Shown: positions 1 through 9,223 of the stretch, in pieces
Layout: the number at the start of each line of letters is the position of its first letter
Numbering within the stretch: the first letter of the stretch is position 1
Assembly (NCBI GenBank): GCA_948144175.1
Contig: CANXME010002522.1
Span: 62,001 to 126,000 of the forward strand
Length of the DNA: 64,000 nt
Direction of reading: 5' to 3'
Source of the DNA: Closterium sp. NIES-65
Lineage: Eukaryota; Streptophyta; Zygnematophyceae; Desmidiales; Closteriaceae
Notes under the pieces: generated by a model
Seen by the model: the letters and a program-made list of their open reading frames with translations, nothing else
The model's database searches: none
What the model was told of the DNA's origin: nothing
Program-made: the position numbers and the translations under genes

Positions 1-346
1 AGTAGGGCCGCGGGGCTGCAGGTGTAGGGCGGCGGGGCAGCAGCAGTAGGGCGGCGGGGCCGCAGGCGTAGGGCGGCGGGGCCGCTGAAGTAGGGCGGCG
101 GTGCCGGTAAAGCAGGGCGGCGGGGCCGCAAGAGTAGGGTGGCGGGGCCGCGAACGCGGGGCGGCGGGGCCGTGAAAACGGGTGGCGGGGCCGCACGAAC
201 AGGCGGCGGGGCCGCTAGGGGAGGGAGGGCCGCTAGGGCGGCTCGGTGAGGTAAGAGCCCGAGGCGCGACTCGGGATGAGCGCGCTTCGGGCAGGAAAAA
301 AAAATGTTTGAAGTGGTGGGCCCTAGGAACAGTTCCCACAGGGGAA
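1..346 (-). repeat. GC-rich minisatellite leader of a minus-strand copia element
   Basis: A unit of about 22 bp built around GGGCGGCGGGGCCG is repeated roughly ten times to about position 230, followed by a purine-rich stretch with an A run near 297-304. It lies directly inside a primer-binding site and short LTR that read on the minus strand, so I interpret it as the untranslated leader of a copia element whose body lies left of the window. The intact short-LTR element at 15968-29227 also has a GC-rich minisatellite leader, which supports this. No coding potential is supported. Confidence 0.55.
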
Positions 347-443
347 CCTGCTCGATACCATGTACTAACCCTAATTGGGTTGTACCCCTTATGGTCTACC
401 CCACTATAGCCTACACAATATGCAAAAGCTATATGTTCTGACA
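347..443 (-). mobile_element. 5' LTR (83 bp) and primer-binding site of a minus-strand copia element
   Basis: On the minus strand 443-361 reads TGTCAGAAC... to ...TTAGTACA, with TG/CA ends, and is followed at 360-347 by TGGTATCGAGCAGG, a primer site of the initiator-Met type. Its order of motifs (TGTAGGCTATAGTGGGG, AAGGGGTACA, TTAGGGTT) parallels the 110-bp LTR at 15968-16077, so the two belong to related short-LTR families. The element is truncated by the window start, so its second LTR and target duplication cannot be seen. Confidence 0.65.
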
Positions 444-1018
444 GCCTCGCCTACCTCGCCAACTCCCGCGACACCGCCCCGGAGTTCGGCGGTGGACCTG
501 AATCGTTAGAGATGATTGGCTACGTCGATGCCGACGACGCGGGCGACAAGCAGAACCGGACGAGCACGGGAGGTTACGTGTTCGTCTACGGAGGGGTCGC
601 CGTCTCCTCGTCGAGCTCACGCATCAAGTGCGCGACATTGTCATCAACCGAGTCGGAATACGTGGCGGCCACGAATGCCAGCAAGGAGGAGCGTGGACTT
701 CGCTTCCTCCTTGCAGAACTCAAGCTGCTCGACGCTGGGAAGCCGACCATCCTCCACGTCGACAACAAGTCGGCAATCACGGTCGCTGAGGGCTTGGGGC
801 TGACGGGCAACCTTAAGCACATGGAGCGACGCTACGCCTGGCTGCAGCACATGGTGAGGCACGGGAAATTCGTGCTGAAGTACATCCTGACCACCGAGCA
901 GCCTGCCGATTTCCTGACGAAGGCGCTGCGTTTTCTAGCCTTCAACCGGTGCTCTGTCGCCATCGGCCAAGTTCACCTGGCCAACGTTGACGACGGCGAC
1001 GACGAGGTGCAGCAGTAG
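444..1018 (+). pseudogene. Ty1/copia pol fragment: RNase H domain and C-terminus
   Basis: The open frame begins with residues of the type LAYLANSRDTA and continues into GYVDADDAGD..RTSTGGYVF, SSTESEYVA, VDNKSAI and PADFLTKAL, the ordered RNase H motifs of Ty1/copia polyproteins, ending in a stop at 1016-1018. Only the RNase H end is present. The upstream frame is cut at 443/444 by the minus-strand short-LTR element. The usual HIDIRYHF-type motif is changed to HMERRYAWLQ. Gag, protease, integrase and reverse transcriptase are absent here and may lie left of the window. Family assignment is secure; the copy is not functional as seen. Confidence 0.85.
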
Positions 1019-1135
1019 ATGCCGTGCCCTTCTGCACGGCTGGTGCGGTGACTGCGAGTTGTGTGTGGGGTGCACGCCGAGGACGAGTTTTCTCCGTGGA
1101 GTACTGCCGTGTGGGCTGGAGGCCCAAGCGTGAGT

Positions 1136-2415
1136 GCGGCAGGGGAGTGTTAACGGGAATGGAGTGTTGGCCCCACCCTCGCTTGGGCAACGCCGACGAA
1201 TTGGTCGGATGTACGGGAGTAGCAGCCGATCGTTCACAGTGGGAGAGATGCTTGACAGGCATCGTCGAGCTGCAGGGGACCGCTGTGGTGTTGCTGTCGA
1301 CCAGGGAGCTCGACAACTGCAACTCACTGGTCTGGGCGATAGGTGGGCCATCGTCCAGGAGGGGCAGTCCGACCGGGAGGCCTCCGTCGACCCGCACCTC
1401 GACCAGGGGGTCTCCGTCGACCTGCAGCTTGACCGAGAGCAGTCTGTCGACCTGCAGTTCGACCGGGAGGTCGACGGAGCAGTCCGTCGATCTGACAATT
1501 GAGCACCAGTCAACGAGGGGAGCTCGGCGACAACCGCTGACTGTTCTGGTCGACGGGAAGGGTCCGTCGACCAGGGGGTAGCTCGACGGGAGCTGTGGTC
1601 GGCCAGAGGCACCTAGTGGTCGACCAGAGGGACCCGGTGGTCGACCGGAAGCACCTGATGGTCGGGCGGGTCGACTGGGTAACCTGCTCGACGAGTTCTG
1701 CGGAGGCACGCGAACGTCTTCGAGGTTGCGATGGCGAAGGCGACTACGGGCTGGTATCCCGAAGTCGATGTGGCTCGTCAGGCGTAGACAACAGCCAACA
1801 GATGCCCAACGAGGCAAGTTGGGCCAATTGTCTGCGCGCACCTGCGAGCTTGCGTACTGCTGTGTTCTACGGGGCAACGCTAGACAGCCGCTCTATTGCA
1901 GCGTTGGCATGCCGTCGACCTACTGTGTTGGCAGGTCGCCTTTCCACAGTGCTGGCGCGGCTCCTCTACGCAACGCTGGCAAGCGGTCGACCAAGCTGTG
2001 CTGGCGGTCGACCAGGCTAGCTGCAGGGCTGCTAGGTGCTTGATGTAGTCATTGTTGCCATTGCTTGTTCAATCATTCTGTAATTTCGACTTTGCCTAGT
2101 GAAAACTCTTGCCGATTTCTCCCGTGAATGTGCAAGCACTAAGGAACTAAGCAAAGCTACGATCACTCCTAGTAGTTCGTGCCAACCCCCGTAGTCTAGC
2201 TCACTACCGTTGTAGAGTGTATCTCCGCAACCGCAATAGCAACAGCAAAACGATTATTAGTTGCATCTTCTCATATTCCTTGTACTCCTATAAAGCCTTG
2301 TATGTTCTTGCTTTAATCAATCTATCTTGCCCTCACATACTAGCGCAAGGTGGTTCAACCCTTGTCATTCAAACACTTCCGCAACTACAAATACTTCAAC
2401 TAAAAGTATAGCCTT
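1136..2415 (+). mobile_element. Polypurine tract and probable 3' LTR of the first copia element
   Basis: About 120 bp after the pol stop a purine tract (GCGGCAGGGGAG, 1136-1147) is followed by TGTTAACGGG at 1148, the expected start of an LTR. The following 1.2 kb is non-coding. It contains degenerate repeats rich in GTCGAC (about 1380-1690 and 1910-2020) and a TATAAA near 2289-2294. I could not fix the 3' end; it must precede the satellite, which starts near 2425. No second LTR copy is in the window to confirm the limits. Confidence 0.4.
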
Positions 2416-2424
2416 GTTTTCTCG

Positions 2425-4853
2425 GCCCAACACAGACAAGCAAACCAAGTGACCCAGCGGAAGACTCTTCCAACCCCAAAACGTTAGGATCTGCACATGT
2501 GCAGAAAGTGCAGCGAGCGCTCTTCATTCGTGAGCGCCGATGACCGATGATGCTTGAAACCCTCCCACGCCCTTGCTGGCGTGGTAATAGGCCCAGACTA
2601 GCACAGCCACGTGATCCAGCGGAAAACAAACGCTCGGAACGAGCACTTCCACCCCCAAAACAGGGAAGGATCCGCAAATGTGCAGTGTGAGAGTACGACG
2701 GCTTATGCCAACTATGCTTGCTTGCCTTTACTTTATCAGGCTATTTCTAACATAGGATAATTATATGCATGCATGAATTGCTTGATTTCCTAGGCTAGGT
2801 GCTTTCCTATATTCTATTATAGTTATAGCACCGATCTAGGTTGCGTGCATCGAATTCTTGTTTTTCGGTTGACACCGAATTGTCTTCTACCGAATTCGGG
2901 AAGGATCTGTTTGGGACGCTTCGCGAACCTCTGAACCTTCGCGTAACACCAGGTTACTTGGCCTTGTGTCGAGCCTATATATAGCCTCGTGTTGTACCGA
3001 AGTGATCATTCAATTCAATTCAAACTCTCTTTTTGAGCTCGATCCTAGATCCTCACATGCAGGAAGTGCGGCGTGTGCTGTTCATTCATGAGCGCCAATG
3101 ACCGATGTTGCTCGCAACCCTCCCACGCCCTTGCTGGCTTGGTAATAAGGCCAGACAATCGCAGCCACGTGACTCGGCGGAAGAAAAACGCTCGGAACGA
3201 ACGCCTCCACCCCCAAAATAAGGAAGGATCCGCACATGTGCAGGAAGTGCAGCAGACGCTCTTCATTAGTGAGCGCCGATGGACGATGATGCTCGCAACC
3301 CTCTAACGCCCTTGCTGGCTTGGTAATAGGCCCAAACAAATGCAACCACGTGACCTGACGGAAGAAAAACTCTTGGAACGAGTGCTTCCACCCCCAAAAT
3401 GCGGAAGGATCCGCAAATGTGCAGGAAGTGCAGCGGGCGCTCTTCATTCGCGAGCGCCGATGACCAATGATGCTCAAAACCCTCCCATGCCGTTGCTGGC
3501 TTGGTGATAGGCCCAGACTAGAACAGCCACGTGACCCGGCGGAAGAAAAATGCTCGGAACAAGCGCTTCCACCCCGAAAACGCGGAAGGATCCGCACATG
3601 TGCATGAAGTGCAGCGGGCGCTCTTCATTCGCGAGCGCCGATGACCAATGATGCTCACAACCCTCCCACGCCCTTGATGGCTTGGTAATAGGCCTAGACA
3701 GCGCAACCGCGTGACCCGGCGGAAGAAAAACGCTATGAACGAGCTCTTCCACCCCCAAAATGCGGAAGGATCCACACACGTGCAGGAAGTGCAATGGGCG
3801 CTCTTCATTCGCGAGCGCAGATGACCGATGATGCTCGCAACCCTCCCACGCCCTTGCTGGCTTGGTAATAGGCACAGAGAAGCACAGCCACGTGACGCGC
3901 GGGAAGAATAACGCTCGGAACGAGCGCTTCCAGCCCAAAAAGCGGAAGGATCCGCACACGTGTAGGAAGTGCAGAGGGCGCTCTTCATTCGTGAGCGCCG
4001 ATGACCGATGATGCTCGCAACCCATTCACGCCCTTTCTGACTTGGTAGCAGGACTAGACAAGTGCAGCCACCTAACCCGGTGGAAGAAAAACGCTAGGAA
4101 ATAGCGCTTCCGCCCCCAAAACGTGGAAGGATCCGCACATGTGCAGGAAATGCAGCGGTCGCTATTTATTCGCGAGTGCTGATGACCGATGATACCCACA
4201 ACCCTCCCACGCCCTTGCTGGCTTGGTAATAGGCTCAGACAAGCGCAACCACATGATCCGGCGCAAGAAAAACGCTCAAAACGAGTGTTTCTAACCCGAA
4301 AACGCGGAAGGATCCGCACATGTCCAGGAAGTGCAGCGGGCGCTCTTCATTCGCGAGCGCCGATGACCGATGATGCTCGCAACTCTCCCACGCCCTTGCT
4401 AGCTTGGTAATAGGCCTAGACAAGCGCTGCCACGTGACCCTTTGGAAGAAAAATGCTTTGAAAGAGCGCTTCCACCACCAAAACGCGGAAGGATCCGCAC
4501 ATGTGTAGGAAATGCAGCGGTCGCTATTCATTCGCGAATGCCGATGACCGATGATGCTCGCAACCCTCCCAAGCCCTTGCTGGCTTCCTAATAGGCCTAG
4601 AAAAGCGTAGCCACGTGACACGGCAGAAGAAAAACGCTCGGAACGAGCTCTTCCAACCCCAAAACGCGGAAGGATCTGCAAATGTGCAAGAAGCGCAGCG
4701 GGCGCTCTTCATTCGCGAGCGCCGATGACCGATGATGCTCGCAACCCTCCCACGCCCTTGCTGGCTTAGTAATAGGCCCAGACAAGCACAGCCGCGTGAC
4801 CTGGCGGAAGAAAAACGCTCAAAACGATCGCTTCCAGCCCCAAAATGCGGAAG
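2425..4853 (+). repeat. Tandem satellite, monomer about 181 bp, about 11 copies
   Basis: GGAAGGATCC-type blocks recur at 3222, 3403, 3584, 3764, 3944, 4125, 4306, 4487, 4668 and 4849, giving a spacing of 180-181 bp. Two more monomers lie before the solo LTR at 2686-3057. Each monomer carries a GGATCC (BamHI) site, usually a CACGTGA motif, and a short inverted repeat CGCTC..GAGCG. Divergence between monomers is modest. Open frames across it on the minus strand are by-products of the repeat. The monomer length is in the nucleosome/centromeric satellite range, but centromere function is only a guess. Confidence 0.93.
2686..3057 (+). mobile_element. Solo LTR (372 bp) inserted in a satellite monomer
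   Basis: The element begins TGTGAGAG and ends CTCACA, giving inverted termini TGTGAG/CTCACA. It is flanked on both sides by TGCAG (2681-2685 and 3058-3062), a 5-bp target-site duplication. Removing the element and one TGCAG restores a normal satellite monomer. It contains a TATATATA box at 2976-2983. There is no primer site, tract or coding sequence, so it is a solo LTR left after recombination. It is unrelated to the other LTRs in the window as far as I can see. Confidence 0.92.
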
Positions 4854-4903
4854 CGTTTTATTTCCGTCGGGTCATATGGCTACGCTTATCTGGGCCTATT
4901 ATC
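4851..4903 (-). repeat. Inverted partial satellite monomer at the array end
   Basis: Read on the minus strand this stretch gives ATAATAGGCCCAGATAAGCG, then TAGCCATATGACCCGACGGAA and ACGCTT, matching the segment of the 181-bp monomer that runs from the TAATAGGCCCAGACAAG block to the AACGCTCGG block. The array therefore ends in a head-to-head inversion. Identity is lower than between neighbouring direct monomers. Confidence 0.75.
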
Positions 4904-6292
4904 AGCACAGCACCACTACTACTGGTATATCAGCACCACCTACTAGTATTCCAATCAGCCTCATTGCATATGCTTGATACGCTCAGCGGGCATTGAGGTT
5001 TCTGCAGACCATATCCTTCAACTATTTGCGTATTGATTGTGTAGAATACATTTGTCTACACTTTCATTCTTGCATATGTACTACTCGTGATGCGTTTGTG
5101 TATCTCGAGCCAATCGACGGTAGTGTTCGCATGTCAAATCTTGATTGGATGGTCTGAACTTTCTTTGCGACGGGTGAGGGCGCGTAACCATTTTGCACCC
5201 GACGGTTCGAGCTGTGGACGGTCTGTCGTCGCGAAATGTAATAAATTCAAACAATCAATACGCAAATGGCGACGTCGCCAACTTAACGGACTGTCGTGAC
5301 ACTTTTCCACATTTCCAAAACTCCGCTTTGTGAACCGGGACTGTCCGAAACCCAAACGGACGGTCCACCATTTCTGGCTAGGTATTTGTGGACGAATTTT
5401 AATGTACAGTAAATCATACCGATTCGCCAACGAAGATAATGCCGAAAATGTCGGGAGGTACGGTAAGTTAAGAAGATTCAAGGCCTCTAACGAGGTTACT
5501 GTAGTCGCAAAAATCAACAACCCCAAAAAAGTGTCACATTAGCCTTTGGACAGTCCGAAGTTGCAAATTTTTGATTCGGACGGTCTCGCTCTCGAGAACA
5601 GAACCGTCCGCTTCGTTCTAAGCGGACTGTCCGTCGAAAACGTAAAATGCAAAATGGTTACGCGCCCTTACGCTGCGAAAAGGCTTGGTTTCGGGGAGTT
5701 CAGATTGGCCACGAAACTGAGCTCGCGCATTCGTGGATTCGCCAAGTCGCCAACCCGCCTCTTCGCCCTCTCGCCTCTTCGCCTACTCGCCCAATCGACC
5801 AGTCAATCAACCAGTCACCCCTTCGACAGCAAGCATTTTACACATGCAGAGCAAACCAGTTGACAAAGTCACCATTCTGCATGCACAAATCGCAACTGCT
5901 CGTAGAATAACTTTCGCATCCTGGCGTTAGTGACGAGGTAGGACGGACAGCTGTTACAACTCGAGCGGCTCGGATTTCCCGCCTTGATTTAGAAGAATGT
6001 CGAAGAATGTCCTCTCCGCCGTAGATCGTTGCGGTCTGGCGTGTAGAGGAACGAACCAAACGGCATCTCCCGCGCCTGGTTCCTGCAGATCTTATCGGAA
6101 AAATCTCCCGACCACGGTCTCTCTCACCCAGAAAATGCGAGGTGGGGCTCCACTTAAGACGTGACGTCGCATATTGCCAGGGCCTAGTCCTTCCTGATCG
6201 ATTCCTATCGCTCATTTTCGTTGTACTTGGCGTCAAACGTGAGATTGGAAAAAGTTGTCAGTCATATTACAAGGTAATACCTTCTTAGAATC
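4904..6292. other. No gene recognised; cluster of GGACNGTCC motifs
   Basis: This stretch is more AT-rich than its surroundings. Between about 5145 and 5640 short motifs of the type GGACGGTCC, GGACTGTCC and CCGTCC recur in both orientations (near 5215, 5288, 5338, 5360, 5555, 5577, 5604 and 5625). An 11-bp inverted pair GTGACACTTTT lies at 5296-5306 and 5527-5537. This resembles subterminal repeats of a DNA transposon. The rest up to the next gene holds nothing I can identify. Confidence 0.35.
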
Positions 6293-7706
6293 ATGTTTTC
6301 TAAGCTCCTACAAGATCTCGCTTCAGCGATTAACGTGTCGCCGCCTCAAGGTCTCTCCCTGGGATCAAGAGGATCCCCTCATTTGTTGACTTGGGACTTC
6401 CAAGTCACTTTCGGATCTAAAACTTTCCGCGGGTTGCCGGAAAGCTGGCAGCAGATCTCGAGGGAAGAATCGGCCAGTAGGCCGACTTCCGTCCTTGGTC
6501 TACGAAAAAAAGACGCCGAACTCTTAGCATATCGCGCTGCCTTCAGGAATGCGATTTCAGGAAACCTATCCTGTCCGGACGCGCAGCCACCAGCAGACGC
6601 CGCCCACGTCGCAGCTGTGGCGAAAGAGATTGCGAAAGTACATGCGAAGTTGCTGCTGCAGGTGGATTGCAGCCGCATGTTAGGGTGCATGCCGTCCTAC
6701 TCCACAGGTGTGCATGGGCCGTCTCACTGCCCGATTTTCACAAGCACGGTTGAGCTGCCCGGTTGGGGCAGCTTCACGGGCAGTAGCTGCATGACGAAAA
6801 CACAGGCGGAGACGAGTGCGGCGTTCGAGGCGTGGTTTGGGTTTTTCGTGGCAGGGTCATTCATTCGTGGAGGGGAGAGCGGTGTACCCGCGGGAGGGCC
6901 AATGGCAGAGGAACAGCCGGAAGGTGTGGCAGCTGATGCTGAAGGGGGAGTGGTGGGAACAGCACCAGAGGAGGCCGCAGCAGTAGCAGCAAAGGTGGAA
7001 TCAGAAATGGCTTCAGCAGCAGGACGAGAGGAGGTGGGTGTAGGAAGTTGTGGGGTGCTGAAGGTTGCTGGAGCAGTTGAGGCAGCAGCAGCAGATGTAG
7101 CAAGCACAAGTGCAGGAGGAGCGGGAGCAGCGGCAGCAGTGGAAGTAAAAGAAGAACTCATAGCGGGAGCGGAGTGTGTTGGGGGGGAGGTCGCACCTGC
7201 AGCAGTAGCAGAGGGTGCTGGGGGGGAGGTAGCACCTGCAACAACAGATGGTGCTGGGGGGGAGGTAGCACCTACAAAAACGGAGGGCGCTGGGGGGGAG
7301 GCAGCACCTGCAGCAACGGAGGATATTGGGGGGGAGGTAGCACCTGCAGAAACGGAGGGTGCTGGGGGGGGAGGCAGTACCTGCAGCAGTAGCAGAGGGT
7401 GCAGGAGGGGAGGTAGCACCTGCAGTAGTAGCAGAGAGTGCTGCGGGGGAGGTAGCCCCTGCAGCACAACCAGAGGGTGCAGGAGGGGACGTAGCTGCTG
7501 CTGGTGATGCTGCAGCTGGTGCTGCCACTGGTGCTCCTATCCCCTCTACAGAGTCTTCTGGTGATGTTGTAGAGGTGGGAGCTGTTAAGAAGGTGCGAAA
7601 GCGCGTCGTCACGAAGAAGTCGGCGGGTCAAGGGCAGAAGAAACTGAAGAAATGTTTGAAACGTGGCAAGCAGAAGAGCGAAGAGCAGCTAGCGAAAGAG
7701 ATGTGA
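6293..7706 (+). CDS. Protein with two double-stranded-RNA-binding motifs (frameshifted)
   Basis: Residues about 3-86 (LLQDLASAI... DFQVTF..KTFRG ... KKDAELLAYRAAF) and about 115-184 (KLLLQVDCSRMLGCMPSY ... GPSHCPIFTSTV ... KTQAETSAAFEAW) each show the dsRBM pattern: N-terminal helix, GPxHxPxF strand, and KKxAExxAA helix. Such tandem-dsRBM proteins bind structured or small-RNA precursors (the DRB/HYL1 type in plants); the exact role is not known. After residue 195 come Ala/Gly/Glu-rich repeats (GGEVAPA) and, at the end, a Lys/Arg-rich tail (KKVRKRVVTKK, KKLKK), probably nuclear. The frame from 6293 stops at 7507. The repeated G7 tract is G8 at 7364-7371, and the +1 base explains why the frame continues separately from 7359 to 7706. 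The start is the first ATG of the frame. No intron is evident. The family call rests on motif spacing read by eye. Confidence 0.65.
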
Positions 7707-7924
7707 CCTGGAGCCATCAGTACCAAGGAAGGGCTGTTGAGAGTAGGCGAAAATGGTATGGATAATGGGGGACGATGTGTATATAGCAAATGCTGGTGTG
7801 TCATGTCGAGCTGTACAGTAAGATGCAACGATTTACTTGTACCTTGTGATATTAATCGATGTGTACATACCTGTGAAGTTACCGCAGCACTGTGGTGTCA
7901 GGAGTCTTGGTTATTTATAATTTT

Positions 7925-8030
7925 GGCAGAAAATAGTGCAGCTGTTGAGGCGTGGTACGGTTTCTTTGTGACGGGACCGTTTGTCCGCGGAGGGGATCCC
8001 GGAGGGCCTCTGGGCAGTCCACTTGTAGTA
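7925..8030 (+). pseudogene. Fragment of a paralogous dsRBM
   Basis: The frame reads LAENSAAVEAWYGFF then VTGPFVRGGD, closely matching QAETSAAFEAWFGFF and VAGSFIRGGE at the end of the second dsRBM of the gene upstream. Codons are changed at many silent and some replacement sites, so this is an old duplicate rather than a recent tandem copy. It is preceded by TTTTGGCAG, which could be a splice acceptor. No other part of a paralogue is visible on either side. Confidence 0.6.
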
Positions 8031-9223
8031 GATCCAATAACTGAGGCTTTAAAGCCCGAGTACAGCATGGTAACTTTCAAGTTCAAGATTCTTGAACTTG
8101 AAGTCGCCAATAACAGGGTTACCCTACTTGTTTGAGAAAATTCTCGCGACCCCAGCAATCGTCCTGCGACAACGGAACCCGAGTGCCCAAATCCAGAACT
8201 GACGCGATGATCGCCAACCATTTGTACTATTCACCACTCACATAACTTGCTTACCAAGTAGTACTCATAGGCTAGGAGGCTCCAAGGCAAAAACTAGCTC
8301 TAGTTGGCAAAAGCGAGTCGTTGATAGGTGTTTTTTTTTTGTGCGGACGGAAATATAAGTCCACCTCAACCATCTTAGTCAGTGCACGCTCTAATCTCTC
8401 CCTCACGTCACCGGTCTCGTGTTACAACCCATACACCCACGGCACTTACGTTAGTAAACGAGATTCGCGTTACTCGAGTCTTGGATTCAAGCTCGCGTCG
8501 CACACGCAGGATCTTGTCACACTTGCTGCCATTCAGCCTCGTGTCACGATCGTACCGTTTTAGGCACGGGTCGCTCACGGCGAATGCCGTACTGGTTCGC
8601 GTAACGCACTCAGCCGTTAGTCGCACATGTTCCTCCTCGTCGACCGCTCTTGCCCACGTCAGACCGCTTTCCTCGTCGCCCGCGCTTTCCCTCATTACCC
8701 TCCCCGACCCTCTGGTCGCATATGTTCCCGTAGTTGCCCACGCTCTCCCACGTTAACCACACATCCCCTCGTCGCAAGTGCTAGTAGTAAACATACCGCG
8801 CTTCAGATCGTCACCCGCGCTCCCCTCATCACCCTCGTCGACCCACACCGATCCTCGCCGCCCTCACCTCCCTTGGTCACCGACATTCCCTCTCGTCGCT
8901 CGCGCTTCCCCTCATCACCCGTGCCGACCCTCGCCGCCCTCGCCTCCCCTCGTCGCCCGCGCGTCCCGTCGTCGGGCTTGCCTCCCAGTCACTCGCGCTT
9001 CCCCTCGTCATCCGCGTTTCCATCCGCTCTTCCCCTCTCCCCATCTCACCATCTCCAGCCCATCCTTCCTCCCTCATTCCTTCCGAAGGGGTGGGACAGA
9101 TGGGGAGGAACAGATGGGGAGAAACAGAGGTGGTCGCTTCCACCACCACAATCGAACAGCGTTTTGATTCCCTCTCTGCTCCCCACCATCCTCCCCCCAG
9201 CTCTCTCCCCAGCATCTGCCCCC
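8031..9223. other. No gene; degenerate pyrimidine-rich repeats
   Basis: 8031-8620 shows no gene I can support. From about 8640 to 9060 short degenerate repeats of CTCGTCGCCCGCGCTTCCC and CTCATCACCC type appear, leading towards the large minisatellite. The very long plus-strand open frames that begin here run through the repeat and are not credible genes. Confidence 0.5.

Noticed and set aside
182..409. Short open frame in the G-rich leader
   Set aside because: It lies in a minisatellite and across the end of a minus-strand LTR; there is no protein similarity.
3045..4785. Several minus-strand open frames of 60-180 codons in the satellite
   Set aside because: They repeat with the 181-bp period, shift frame from unit to unit and resemble no protein.
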